A DNA stretch of 62,234 nt, from NCBI GenBank assembly GCA_947567425.1, contig CANOLV010000017.1:1-62234 (forward strand), written 5' to 3'. Source of the stretch: an uncultured Porphyromonadaceae bacterium. GTDB taxonomy: Bacteria; Bacteroidota; Bacteroidia; Bacteroidales; Muribaculaceae. Position numbers and translations under genes: made by a program. Of this stretch, positions 52,989 to 62,155 are shown one piece after another; position 1 is the first letter of the stretch; each line of letters starts with the position of its first letter. The notes under the pieces were generated by a model. It was not told where the DNA came from. It saw only the letters and a list, made by a program, of their open reading frames with translations, and made no database searches.

Positions 52989-55412
52989 TTATTTACGTGT
53001 ACGGAGCTTCAACATTGCGGATTTAAGTCCAGGCGCAGAAGCCTTAAGAGTAACCGTGCCCGGCTTGTTAGAACTCTTGACCACAGCACCGGCACGCCCC
53101 TTCCAGGCATTTCGGTCTGTATGGCAGTACCCCTCAGTATCCTTTATGTCGGCACTTCCGGTAGCCTCGATTGTACCGTTACCGCCGATAGTGAAGCTTA
53201 TGCGGTCGGAAGCATCAGGCACGATACGGCCATCCTTGTCGACAACCTCCACCGTCACATAAGCCAGATCCTGATTGTCGGCATCAAGCTGTGTCTTATC
53301 GGCAGTCATTCTAAGAGCGTATGGCTTGCCGGCGGTAGACAGCAACACCGACTCCTCCGATTCAGAACCGTCGGCTGTGATACCACGTACAGTCAGTTCA
53401 CCAGGCGTATATGGTACAGTGAACACGGCACGGAATCCTTCAGCTCTCGTGGTGGGCTTCTCTCCTACTGGCTTGCCATCCTGATAAAGACGCACTTTGT
53501 CAAAATGCGATATTACTTCCACCTCTATAGGTTTTCCTTCATGGCCGGGCCAGTTCCAGCTTTCCCATGTAGGGTATGTTCCCCACATAGTCTCCTTTAT
53601 TTCTCCGAAATAACCGTTTGGCTCACGAACAGCCATATACAGTTTCTTATCCGGATTGTAGAGCAACTCACGGTAATGGGAAATAGGCTTGCGAGTGCCG
53701 AGAAGGTCGATGTCGCCACAATAAGCGCCATGCCACGGCCACTGATTACGCTCAAAGTGTTCACCCGGACTGTCACCCTTATAATAAAAACGTCCTATAC
53801 CCGATTCGCCCAGGTAATCGATAGCAGTCCATACGAAGTCGCCTATTATATAAGGATTGTCTACCACCTTAACCCAATTGGAGAAGGCATCGCGCGGATA
53901 AGATTCCGTCTGCCACATAACCCGGTCGGGCACACGCTGATGGTCAGTCTCCGATTTATGTATCATATAGTTATATCCTACGATATCGTGCTGAGCGGCC
54001 AGAGGATCATATATCTCCCAGTCGCTGTCCCAAGCGGCAAGCGCGGATGTGACCGGACGAGTCGGATCAAGGGCACGGCACTTGTCGGCCATTTTTTTAG
54101 CCGTGGTCACCACTTCGAGTTTCTTTCTTTCGATCACCTCGTTGCCTATGCTCCAGCACATCACCGACGGATGATTGCGGTCGCGGAGCACCATCGATTC
54201 AATATCGGCTTCCCACCACTGGTCAATATTCTTTGAATAGTCATGCGGATTTTTAGCATCGCGCCAGCCGTCGAAAGACTCGTCAATAACCAAAAGTCCC
54301 TGACGGTCGCACTCGTCAAGAAAAGCAGGCGAAGGCGGATTATGGCTCGTGCGCACAGCATTGAATCCGGCGTCCTTCATCAATTTCACCTTTCTGGCTT
54401 CTGCGGCATCATAGCTTCTCGCTCCCAAAAGTCCGTTGTCGTGATGCACGCATCCTCCGTTAAGCACTATAGGTTTACCGTTTAGGAGCAATCCTCCGTC
54501 GGCAGAATATTTGATTGAACGTACTCCGAACGTCTCGTCTATCCAATCCACGGTTTTGCCGTCAGCTACAAGCTCTATATCCATAGTATAAAGCGACGGT
54601 GAATCCGGCGACCAAAGCGCCATCTTGACGGGCTTAAAATCAAGCACAGCCGATGATGACTTGCCGGGAGCGACGGCCACTTCCGTCCGAGCCTCGGAGA
54701 CAACATGTCCTGACGAATCACGCACCAGAGCCTTAACGACTACATTTTCCAGTTCGGCAGAATGGTTGCCCACCTTAAGGCTCAAATTGACCACGGAGGC
54801 ATCTTCGGCCACTTTTGGAGTGGTGATGAACACGCTCCAAGGCTCAACAGCCACATCACTGGTGTTCAACAACCACACGTGGCGGTATATACCGGAACCG
54901 GAATACCATCGGCAATTCTTCTGCACCGAATTGTCCACGCTTACCTCAATCAGATTGTCCCCAGCCTTCAAATATGGAGTTATGTCGTAGATAACCGATG
55001 AATAGCCATACGGACGCACACCGGCCAACTGACCGTTGACCATTACTTCCGCATTCATGTATGCACCTTCAAGATATATGGCGGTCCGATTGCCCGACAT
55101 ATCAGCCTCGGATATATTGATAGTCTTATGGTATACACCCTTGCCTCCGGGCAGATATCCGCCGTCATTACCCGGCTTTACAGTCTCGTCAAAGTCGGCC
55201 AGCACACTCCAGTCATGCGGCAGATCGACGACAGTCCAATCAGAATTTACAGAATCGCCATTGTCGTTAATCAACATCCTAAACTTCCATCCGTCATCGA
55301 TCAATTGTTTTCGCACGGACATGTCCCTAATGCTGACGTCATCCTTTGCCCCATAGGCCTGAAAGGATGTGGCACATAGGGCCAATAAAAATGCACTGAT
55401 AAGTTTTCTCAT
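52989..55412 (-). CDS. Secreted GH2 beta-galactosidase family enzyme
   Basis: Retaining beta-glycosidase of 807 aa. Signal peptide 1-21 (ending AYGA), sugar-binding domain (about 30-190, FDETVKPGNDGGYLPGGKG and VMVNGQLAG), Ig-like domain (about 195-295), TIM barrel with acid/base Glu425 in WSIGNEVIE and nucleophile Glu503 in MWQTES, then a DUF4982-type domain (about 590-665) and a C-terminal invasin/Ig-like domain. Beta-galactosidase is the commonest activity for this layout; beta-glucuronidase or others cannot be excluded. Own promoter upstream. Confidence 0.88.
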   Translation of the reverse strand: MRKLISAFLLALCATSFQAYGAKDDVSIRDMSVRKQLIDDGWKFRMLINDNGDSVNSDWTVVDLPHDWSVLADFDETVKPGNDGGYLPGGKGVYHKTINISEADMSGNRTAIYLEGAYMNAEVMVNGQLAGVRPYGYSSVIYDITPYLKAGDNLIEVSVDNSVQKNCRWYSGSGIYRHVWLLNTSDVAVEPWSVFITTPKVAEDASVVNLSLKVGNHSAELENVVVKALVRDSSGHVVSEARTEVAVAPGKSSSAVLDFKPVKMALWSPDSPSLYTMDIELVADGKTVDWIDETFGVRSIKYSADGGLLLNGKPIVLNGGCVHHDNGLLGARSYDAAEARKVKLMKDAGFNAVRTSHNPPSPAFLDECDRQGLLVIDESFDGWRDAKNPHDYSKNIDQWWEADIESMVLRDRNHPSVMCWSIGNEVIERKKLEVVTTAKKMADKCRALDPTRPVTSALAAWDSDWEIYDPLAAQHDIVGYNYMIHKSETDHQRVPDRVMWQTESYPRDAFSNWVKVVDNPYIIGDFVWTAIDYLGESGIGRFYYKGDSPGEHFERNQWPWHGAYCGDIDLLGTRKPISHYRELLYNPDKKLYMAVREPNGYFGEIKETMWGTYPTWESWNWPGHEGKPIEVEVISHFDKVRLYQDGKPVGEKPTTRAEGFRAVFTVPYTPGELTVRGITADGSESEESVLLSTAGKPYALRMTADKTQLDADNQDLAYVTVEVVDKDGRIVPDASDRISFTIGGNGTIEATGSADIKDTEGYCHTDRNAWKGRAGAVVKSSNKPGTVTLKASAPGLKSAMLKLRTRK

Positions 55413-55447
55413 AAAATATAGAGTATTACATTGTTGGTTACTTTGTA

Positions 55448-55480
55448 CAAAGATACCGAATTTACAGCTACGGCATTCAA
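55448..55480 (-). promoter_or_regulatory. GH2 gene promoter
   Basis: Minus strand: TATCTTTG (55448-55455) with TTG at 55478-55480, spacing 22 (slightly long); 35 bp before the ATG at 55412. Confidence 0.6.
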
Positions 55481-55530
55481 TTTTTTCTCTTATTTTTCCA
55501 CCTTCACATTTACGTTTGCGGGAAAATAGC

Positions 55531-55538
55531 TATATTTG
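55531..55538 (+). promoter_or_regulatory. dapF -7 box
   Basis: TATATTTG, 29 bp before the dapF ATG at 55568; TTG is not at ideal spacing. Confidence 0.55.
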
Positions 55539-55567
55539 CAGTCAAATAAAGTAAGATACGTCGCTCT

Positions 55568-56422
55568 ATGGAAGAGATTAAGTTCACAAAGATGCACGGA
55601 ATCAGCAACGACTACATATACATCAATTGTATGAGCGGTGTTCCTGATAATCTTAGTGCCCTCTCTACCGAAATGAGCAACCGCCATACAGGCGTAGGAG
55701 GCGACGGCATCATACTAATCTGCCCTTCAAACACTTCCGACTTCAAAATGCGAATATTCAATGCCGACGGATCCGAAGCAGAGATGTGCGGCAACGGAAG
55801 TCGTTGCGTGGGCAAATACGTATACGACAAAGGTCTTACCGACAAGACCGACATCACACTCGAAACTCTTGCAGGAACAAAACGGCTTCATCTAAACTTA
55901 AAAGGCAGTAAAGTAGACACCGTCCGCGTCGATATGGGAGAGCCGATTATTGCCCCCGGTCTTATCCCGGTCAAACACGAAGGTACCCGCATGGTCGACA
56001 CCGAAGTGAAAACCTCACACGGATCGGTCAAAATCACAGCCGTATCGATGGGAAACCCTCATGGAGTCATATTCGTGGACGATCTTGAGCATATCGACAT
56101 GCCGACCATAGGGCCGGAACTTGCGATGAATCCAATCTGGCCCGACAGAGCCAACATAGAATTTGCAAAAATAATCAACCGCAACGAAATAAGCATGAGA
56201 GTCTGGGAACGCGGCAGCGGCGAGACAATGGCCTGCGGTACCGGCGCATGTGCCACTGTAGTGGCATCCGTCATAAACGGAATGACCGACCGCGAAGCTA
56301 CAGTACACCTCAAAGGCGGCGACCTCAGAATCGAATGGGACAAAGCCGACAACCATGTATATATGACCGGCGCGGCAGAAACGGTATTTGAAGGATCATA
56401 TAAACGACGAATCTCAGATTAA
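55568..56422 (+). CDS. dapF: Diaminopimelate epimerase
   Basis: Converts LL- to meso-diaminopimelate by a two-Cys mechanism. The 284-aa enzyme has KMHGISNDYIYINC (8-21), the first catalytic Cys in MCGNGSRCVGKY (about 75-86) and the second in ACGTGACATVVAS (about 220-232). It is 15 bp before dapL; together they complete the diaminopimelate aminotransferase route. Confidence 0.95.
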   Translation: MEEIKFTKMHGISNDYIYINCMSGVPDNLSALSTEMSNRHTGVGGDGIILICPSNTSDFKMRIFNADGSEAEMCGNGSRCVGKYVYDKGLTDKTDITLETLAGTKRLHLNLKGSKVDTVRVDMGEPIIAPGLIPVKHEGTRMVDTEVKTSHGSVKITAVSMGNPHGVIFVDDLEHIDMPTIGPELAMNPIWPDRANIEFAKIINRNEISMRVWERGSGETMACGTGACATVVASVINGMTDREATVHLKGGDLRIEWDKADNHVYMTGAAETVFEGSYKRRISD

Positions 56423-56437
56423 GCAAATCCACGACCT

Positions 56438-57670
56438 ATGATTAAGATTAACGATAATTTCACCCGGATTCCGATAAGCTATCTGTTTTCAGAGGTAGCA
56501 CAACGGATCAACAGATTCAAAGCCTCCAACCCTACGGCCGATATAATCAAACTGGGCATAGGCGATGTCACCCTCCCCATATGCCGGGCGGCGGTCGATG
56601 CGATGCACAAAGCTGTCGATGACCAGGCTTCAGCCGACACATTCCACGGATATGGACCGGAGCAAGGCTACGAGTTCCTACGGGAGAAAATATCAGAATA
56701 TGACTACAAGAAATACGGCATCGACATATCCATAGATGAAATATTCATCAGCGACGGAGCCAAAAGCGACACCGGAAACATAGGTGACATATTAAGCCGC
56801 GACTCGAAAATAGCGGTGACCGATCCAGTATATCCAGTATACGTAGACACCAACGTCATAGCCGGACGCGCAGGAGGCCTTATCGACGGACATTGGCAGA
56901 GGATAGAATATCTTGAATGCACTTCAGAAAATGGATTCATTCCTTCGCTTCCGTCGGCTGAACCGGACATAATATATCTGTGCTATCCAAACAATCCGAC
57001 CGGAACCGCGCTGACACGCGGCCAACTCTCCCTATGGGTGGAATATGCGAAAGCCAACAACGCACTCATACTCTTTGACTCAGCCTACGAAGCATATATC
57101 CGCCAGCCGGAAGTGCCTCACAGCATATACGAGATTCCCGGTGCCAAAGATGTGGCTATTGAATTCAGAAGCTTCTCAAAGACCGCAGGGTTTACAGGCC
57201 TGCGATGCGGTTATACAGTGGTACCGGAGAACATCGAAGGAGTTTCGACAGACGGCCGACGAATGAAGCTTAATTCCCTTTGGCGACGCCGTCAGTGTAC
57301 TAAATTCAACGGCGCATCCTACGTGATACAGCGTGGAGCCGAAGCCCTATACTCCGCTGAAGGACGTCGGCAGGTCAAGGATATGATTGACTATTATATG
57401 CGAAACGCCACATTGATGCGCGACGGACTGATGCAGGCCGGACTTGAAACATTCGGAGGCGTCAATGCCCCTTATATATGGATCAAGACTCCGGGAGGAA
57501 TGTCGTCATGGGCATTTTTCGACAAGCTTCTCGCCGAATGCCACATAGCCGGCACTCCCGGATCCGGATTCGGACCCGCGGGAGAAGGCTATATGCGACT
57601 GACCGCTTTCGGACATTTCGACGACACGAAAGAAGCTGTCGAACGTATAAAACATTTAAAATTAAACTGA
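56438..57670 (+). CDS. dapL: LL-diaminopimelate aminotransferase
   Basis: Transaminates tetrahydrodipicolinate directly to LL-diaminopimelate using glutamate. The 410-aa fold-type I PLP enzyme has KLGIGDVTLPICRAAVDAM (about 38-56), FISDGAKSDTGNI (about 103-115), YLCYPNNPTGTALTRGQL (about 180-197) and the PLP-Lys segment FRSFSKTAGFTGLRCGY (about 243-259). Downstream of dapF with a 15-bp gap; glnN follows after 28 bp, and makes a nitrogen link since glutamate is the donor. Confidence 0.95.
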   Translation: MIKINDNFTRIPISYLFSEVAQRINRFKASNPTADIIKLGIGDVTLPICRAAVDAMHKAVDDQASADTFHGYGPEQGYEFLREKISEYDYKKYGIDISIDEIFISDGAKSDTGNIGDILSRDSKIAVTDPVYPVYVDTNVIAGRAGGLIDGHWQRIEYLECTSENGFIPSLPSAEPDIIYLCYPNNPTGTALTRGQLSLWVEYAKANNALILFDSAYEAYIRQPEVPHSIYEIPGAKDVAIEFRSFSKTAGFTGLRCGYTVVPENIEGVSTDGRRMKLNSLWRRRQCTKFNGASYVIQRGAEALYSAEGRRQVKDMIDYYMRNATLMRDGLMQAGLETFGGVNAPYIWIKTPGGMSSWAFFDKLLAECHIAGTPGSGFGPAGEGYMRLTAFGHFDDTKEAVERIKHLKLN

Positions 57671-57698
57671 TTCACAATTCCTATAATTCATTAACATT

Positions 57699-59888
57699 AT
57701 GTCAAAGTTGAGATTTAAAGTTGTGGAAGAGGCTTTTGACCGTAAAGCCATCCCCGTAAACATCCCGGAAGAGCGTCCTGAACAGTATTTCAGCAAATAC
57801 GTGTTCAACCGCCAGAAGATGTTCGAGTATCTTCCCAAAAGCACCTACGATGCACTTGTCAATGCCATCGACAACAAGCAAGCCCTTCCACGCGAAGTGG
57901 CCGACAGCGTAGCCGCAGGCATGAAACAGTGGGCCATAGATAATGGCGCACGCCACTACAGCCACTGGTTCCACCCGCTGACCGACGGCACTGCCGAAAA
58001 GCATGATGCATTTATCGAATGGGACGGTAAAGGAGGAGTGGTCGAAGAATTTTCCGGCAAACTGCTTGTCCAGCAGGAACCTGACGCATCCAGCTTTCCA
58101 AACGGAGGTATACGCAACACCTTTGAAGCCCGCGGATATTCGGCATGGGACATATCATCCCCTGCGTTTATCCTCGACAAGACACTTTGCATCCCGACCA
58201 TATTCATATCCTACACCGGTGAATCGCTCGACTATAAGACTCCCCTGCTTAGAGCCCTCAACAGTGTGGACAAAGCGGCAACGGCAGTTGCACAATACTT
58301 CGACCCGGAAGTAAAGCACGTAAAGTCATACCTTGGATGGGAACAGGAATACTTCCTTGTGGATGAGGCTCTTTATTCGGCTCGTCCGGACCTTGTGATG
58401 ACAGGACGTACACTCATGGGACATGAGAGCGCGAAAAACCAACAGCTTGAGGACCATTATTTCGGAGCTATCCCATCGCGAGTTGAAGCCTTCATGCTTG
58501 ATCTTGAAATCGAGTGCCACAAGCTCGGCATACCTGCTAAGACGCGCCATAACGAAGTGGCTCCAAACCAGTTTGAATTAGCCCCTATTTTTGAGGAGAC
58601 AAATCTGGCCAACGACCACAATCTGCTTCTGATGTCGCTTATGGCAGAAGTGGCACGACGCCATAATTTCCGGGTGCTACTCCATGAAAAGCCGTTCTCC
58701 GGCATAAACGGCTCAGGAAAGCACAACAACTGGAGTCTCGGAACAGACAAAGGAGTTCTGCTGTTCGCCCCCGGGAAGACACCGCAGGACAATCTGCAGT
58801 TCATCACATTCGTAGCCAACGTCATGGCCGCCGTCTACCGCCATAACGGTCTTCTGAAGGCATCCATATCGTCGGCCACTAACGGACATCGCCTTGGTGC
58901 CAACGAAGCCCCCCCGGCCATAATATCAATGTTCCTCGGCACACAGCTTTCGGAGATACTCGATACTCTCGAACGCAACGACAGCGACGACGTGATCAAG
59001 ATGAAAGGTAAGACCGGCCTTAAGCTAAACGTCGACCAGATCCCGGAGCTGATGATCGACAACACCGACCGCAACCGCACTTCGCCATTCGCATTCACAG
59101 GCAATCGATTTGAGTTCAGAGCGGTCGGCTCGTCAGCCAATTGCGCCTCGGCGATGATAGCACTCAACGCCGCCGTTGCCGACCAGCTGATGGACTTCAA
59201 GAAAAAGGTCGACGCGAGAGTGGCGTCTGGCGACACTCTGAACCACGCCCTCATAGCCGAAATAAAAGAGCTTATCAAATACTCCAAAGATATCCACTTT
59301 GACGGCAACGGATATAGCGACGAATGGAAGGCCGAAGCCGAAAAACGCGGACTGGACTGCGAGACAAGCGTGCCCAAAATATTCGACGCATACCTGAACG
59401 AATCGTCGGTCGAAATGTTCAAGAACACAAACGTGTTCACAGAGATTGAGCTAAAGGCCCGCAACGAGGTCAAATGGGAGATGTACACTAAGAAAATTCA
59501 GATTGAAGCCCGCATACTCGGTGACTTGGCCGTAAACCACGTCATTCCGGTAGCTATACGCTATCAATCAGTGCTCACCGACAACGTATTCAAGCTAAAG
59601 ACACTGTTCCCCAACGAGAAAGGCGATAATCTCGCACAGCTCGACCTGGACACTATCGAACGTATGTCAAAGCACATGTCCACCATCATGTCGGAAGTGA
59701 AAAAGATGGTCAACGCCCGCAAAGAGGCAAACGTCATAGCCTGCGAACGCGAAAAAGCCATCGCCTACCACGACAATGTGGTTCCTTGTATGGATGTGAT
59801 CAGATACCACATCGACAAGCTTGAGCTTATGATCGACGATGAGATGTGGCCATTGCCCAAATACCGCGAGCTGCTGTTTATCAGATAG
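57699..59888 (+). CDS. glnN: Glutamine synthetase type III
   Basis: ATP-dependent ammonia assimilation into glutamine. At 729 aa it is the large GSIII form typical of Bacteroidetes. Seen are YFSKYVFNRQKMFEYLP (30-46), WEQEYFLVD (about 214), NGSGKHNNWSLGTDKG (about 338-353), SATNGHRLGANEAPPAIIS (about 389-407) and NRTSPFAFTGNRFEFRAVGSS (about 459-479 region), plus a helical C-terminal extension. It lies 28 bp after dapL and upstream of a large hairpin element and purF. Confidence 0.95.
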   Translation: MSKLRFKVVEEAFDRKAIPVNIPEERPEQYFSKYVFNRQKMFEYLPKSTYDALVNAIDNKQALPREVADSVAAGMKQWAIDNGARHYSHWFHPLTDGTAEKHDAFIEWDGKGGVVEEFSGKLLVQQEPDASSFPNGGIRNTFEARGYSAWDISSPAFILDKTLCIPTIFISYTGESLDYKTPLLRALNSVDKAATAVAQYFDPEVKHVKSYLGWEQEYFLVDEALYSARPDLVMTGRTLMGHESAKNQQLEDHYFGAIPSRVEAFMLDLEIECHKLGIPAKTRHNEVAPNQFELAPIFEETNLANDHNLLLMSLMAEVARRHNFRVLLHEKPFSGINGSGKHNNWSLGTDKGVLLFAPGKTPQDNLQFITFVANVMAAVYRHNGLLKASISSATNGHRLGANEAPPAIISMFLGTQLSEILDTLERNDSDDVIKMKGKTGLKLNVDQIPELMIDNTDRNRTSPFAFTGNRFEFRAVGSSANCASAMIALNAAVADQLMDFKKKVDARVASGDTLNHALIAEIKELIKYSKDIHFDGNGYSDEWKAEAEKRGLDCETSVPKIFDAYLNESSVEMFKNTNVFTEIELKARNEVKWEMYTKKIQIEARILGDLAVNHVIPVAIRYQSVLTDNVFKLKTLFPNEKGDNLAQLDLDTIERMSKHMSTIMSEVKKMVNARKEANVIACEREKAIAYHDNVVPCMDVIRYHIDKLELMIDDEMWPLPKYRELLFIR

Positions 59889-59920
59889 CACAAATAGAAC
59901 CTAAAAGACTATGTAATGAT

Positions 59921-60014
59921 TACCGACAGGCATCCAAAATGATCCGTAAGAGGATGTAAGCCGTTTACATCCCATGATAATAGTAGTAGCGCGGATCCGG
60001 ATAGCCTGTCGGTA
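59921..60014 (+). ncRNA. Nested hairpin element between glnN and purF
   Basis: A 94-nt block folds as three stacked stems. P1 is 15 bp with one bulged A (TACCGACAGGC at 59921-59931 plus ATCC, with GGAT and GCCTGTCGGTA ending at 60014). P2 is GATCCG/CGGATC (59941-59946 with 59992-59997). P3 is GGATGTAA/TTACATCC (59952-59959 with 59965-59972), loop GCCGT. A single-stranded TAGTAGTAG segment joins P3 and P2. It begins 33 bp after the glnN stop and ends 33 bp before purF. It may be a terminator, an attenuator or riboswitch-like leader, or a small mobile repeat. Confidence 0.5.
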
Positions 60015-60047
60015 TTTATTACTCCCCCCAAAAGCCCCCATAACCTT

Positions 60048-61937
60048 ATGGAACAGTTAAAACACGAATGCGGAGTGGCCATGGTACGGCTTCTCAAACC
60101 GCTTACATACTATAAAGAAAAGTACGGTACATACACCTACGGCCTCAACAAGCTATATCTCCTCATGGAGAAGCAACACAACAGAGGTCAGGAAGCCGCC
60201 GGAGCCGGATGTATCAAGATGCATTCTCCAGCCGGAAACGAGTACGTATTCAGAGAACGTGCGCTTGGATCCGGAGCCATACAGGATATATTCTCATCTA
60301 TCAACCATCAGATCGACGAAGCCGGCATCAACGACATGACCACTGGACAGATCGAAGCTTATGCACCGTTCATAGGTGAAGTATATATGGGCCATCTGCG
60401 CTACTCCACTACGGGCAAGAGCGGCTTAAGCTATGTGCATCCGTTTCTGCGCAGGAACAACTGGCGCTCCAGATCGCTCATGCTATGCGGCAACTTCAAC
60501 ATGACAAACGTCGACCACATATTCAACGAAGTCGTAGCAAAAGGACAGCATCCGCGGATCTACGCCGACACAGTCATAATACTTGAACAGCTGGGATATG
60601 AACTTGATCGCGAAAACAGCCGTCTATACCATCAGCTGTCGGCCGACGGGCTTGATGGACAACAGCTGGCCTCGGCGATAGAAGACAATATCGACATGCG
60701 TCCGGTGCTGAAAGCCACCGCACCGGAATGGGACGGTGGATTCGTCATCTGCGGAGCATCAGGCTCCGGCGACATGTGGGCAGTGCGCGATTCCCACGGA
60801 ATACGCCCCGCATTCTATTATGCCGACGACGAAGTGGTAGTGGTGGCCTCGGAACGCCCTGTGATTCAAACCGTGTTCAATGTGCGCCGTGCGCAAGTGA
60901 AAGAACTGACGCCGGGAAGTGCGATCATCGTAAACAAGAACGGAGAATTGTCAATATCCGATATCCTGGGAGAACAGAAGAACGAACGATGCTCCTTTGA
61001 ACGCATCTACTTCTCGCGCGGAAGCGATGCCTCAATATATCAGGAGCGCAAGAACCTGGGCCGTCAACTCGTCGAAAAAATTCTCAAAAGCGTGGACTAC
61101 GATCTAAAGCACGCAGTGTTCTCGTTTATCCCAAACACCGCGGAAGTGGCTTTTATCGGCATGATCGAGGGACTTGAAAAGTATCTCGACAAGCAACGCG
61201 CCACAAAAATCATCGAGTTATGCAAAAGCGGAAAGGCTGACGAAGAAAGTGTGAGGCAAATCATGGCGGAAAAATTACGTATCGAAAAAGTCGCCATCAA
61301 AGATATCAAACTGCGCACTTTTATCGCCGAAGGCGCTTCCCGCGACGATCTTGCCGCCCATGTCTACGACGTGACATACGGCATCATCGAGAACGACGTG
61401 GACACACTTGTGGTGATCGACGATTCGATCGTCAGAGGCACGACACTGAAACAGTCGATATTAAGCATGCTCGACCGTCTGCATCCCAAAAAGATCGTCG
61501 TAGTAAGCTCCTCTCCGCAAGTAAGATATCCAGACTACTACGGAATTGACATGTCAAGAATGGGTGAATTCTGCTCATTCCGGGCAGCCGTAGAACTGCT
61601 CCACGACACCGGGCAGGCCGCCATCCTCGACGACGTATATCAAAGATGCCTCAAACAAGCTGATCTGTCTGACGACAAGATAGAGAACTGTGTCAAAGCC
61701 ATCTATGCACCGTTTACCGACGACGAAATATCCGCCAAAACCGCACAGATGCTCACTCCAAAAGGCACGAAAGCGGAAGTAGAGATAATATACCAGACAC
61801 TTGACGGACTGCATGAATCAGTACCCGAATCACCCGGCGACTGGTACTTTTCAGGCAACTATCCCACTCCGGGAGGCACGAGACTCGTCAATCAGGCCTT
61901 CATCAACTACTACGAGGGTAATCCCGACAAAAGATGA
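60048..61937 (+). CDS. purF: Amidophosphoribosyltransferase family protein
   Basis: First committed step of purine synthesis, forming phosphoribosylamine from PRPP and glutamine. The 629-aa protein has a class II glutamine amidotransferase domain whose nucleophile is Cys8 in KHECGVAMV, implying removal of a 7-residue propeptide, followed by QHNRGQEAAG (about 43) and HLRYSTTGKSG. The PRTase domain carries the PRPP loop VVIDDSIVRGTTLKQ (about 457-471). It is longer than the usual 450-510 aa, with inserts and a C-terminal tail of about 60 residues. Distance from purM makes a specialised paralogue possible. Confidence 0.85.
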   Translation: MEQLKHECGVAMVRLLKPLTYYKEKYGTYTYGLNKLYLLMEKQHNRGQEAAGAGCIKMHSPAGNEYVFRERALGSGAIQDIFSSINHQIDEAGINDMTTGQIEAYAPFIGEVYMGHLRYSTTGKSGLSYVHPFLRRNNWRSRSLMLCGNFNMTNVDHIFNEVVAKGQHPRIYADTVIILEQLGYELDRENSRLYHQLSADGLDGQQLASAIEDNIDMRPVLKATAPEWDGGFVICGASGSGDMWAVRDSHGIRPAFYYADDEVVVVASERPVIQTVFNVRRAQVKELTPGSAIIVNKNGELSISDILGEQKNERCSFERIYFSRGSDASIYQERKNLGRQLVEKILKSVDYDLKHAVFSFIPNTAEVAFIGMIEGLEKYLDKQRATKIIELCKSGKADEESVRQIMAEKLRIEKVAIKDIKLRTFIAEGASRDDLAAHVYDVTYGIIENDVDTLVVIDDSIVRGTTLKQSILSMLDRLHPKKIVVVSSSPQVRYPDYYGIDMSRMGEFCSFRAAVELLHDTGQAAILDDVYQRCLKQADLSDDKIENCVKAIYAPFTDDEISAKTAQMLTPKGTKAEVEIIYQTLDGLHESVPESPGDWYFSGNYPTPGGTRLVNQAFINYYEGNPDKR

Positions 61938-62042
61938 CAGTGCATGACGGCGTCTCAAAGAATTGTTAAGTGTTCTCGGCGTCCAAAATTGTCGTTTTTC
62001 CCGACAAAAAATGCCATTCAGGAGAAATAGACTCAAAAAAAA

Positions 62043-62073
62043 TTGGCGGCTTACAAAAATGTTTGTAATTTTG
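62043..62073 (+). promoter_or_regulatory. Promoter of the tRNA-Ser gene
   Basis: TTG (62043-62045), 20-bp spacer, TAATTTTG (62066-62073): exact consensus. The tRNA starts about 80 bp downstream, so a processed 5' leader is expected. Confidence 0.7.
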
Positions 62074-62155
62074 TCGAGTCAAAACGACAGAGGTCGTGTA
62101 TAGCATTAAAGCCCGCACATTCGTTCGGAAACATAGTGCAAGCTGACACTCGTAT

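Noticed and set aside
61990-62007. Terminator after purF
   Set aside because: A 6-bp TTGTCG/CGACAA stem followed by A, not T, on the plus strand; too weak to call.
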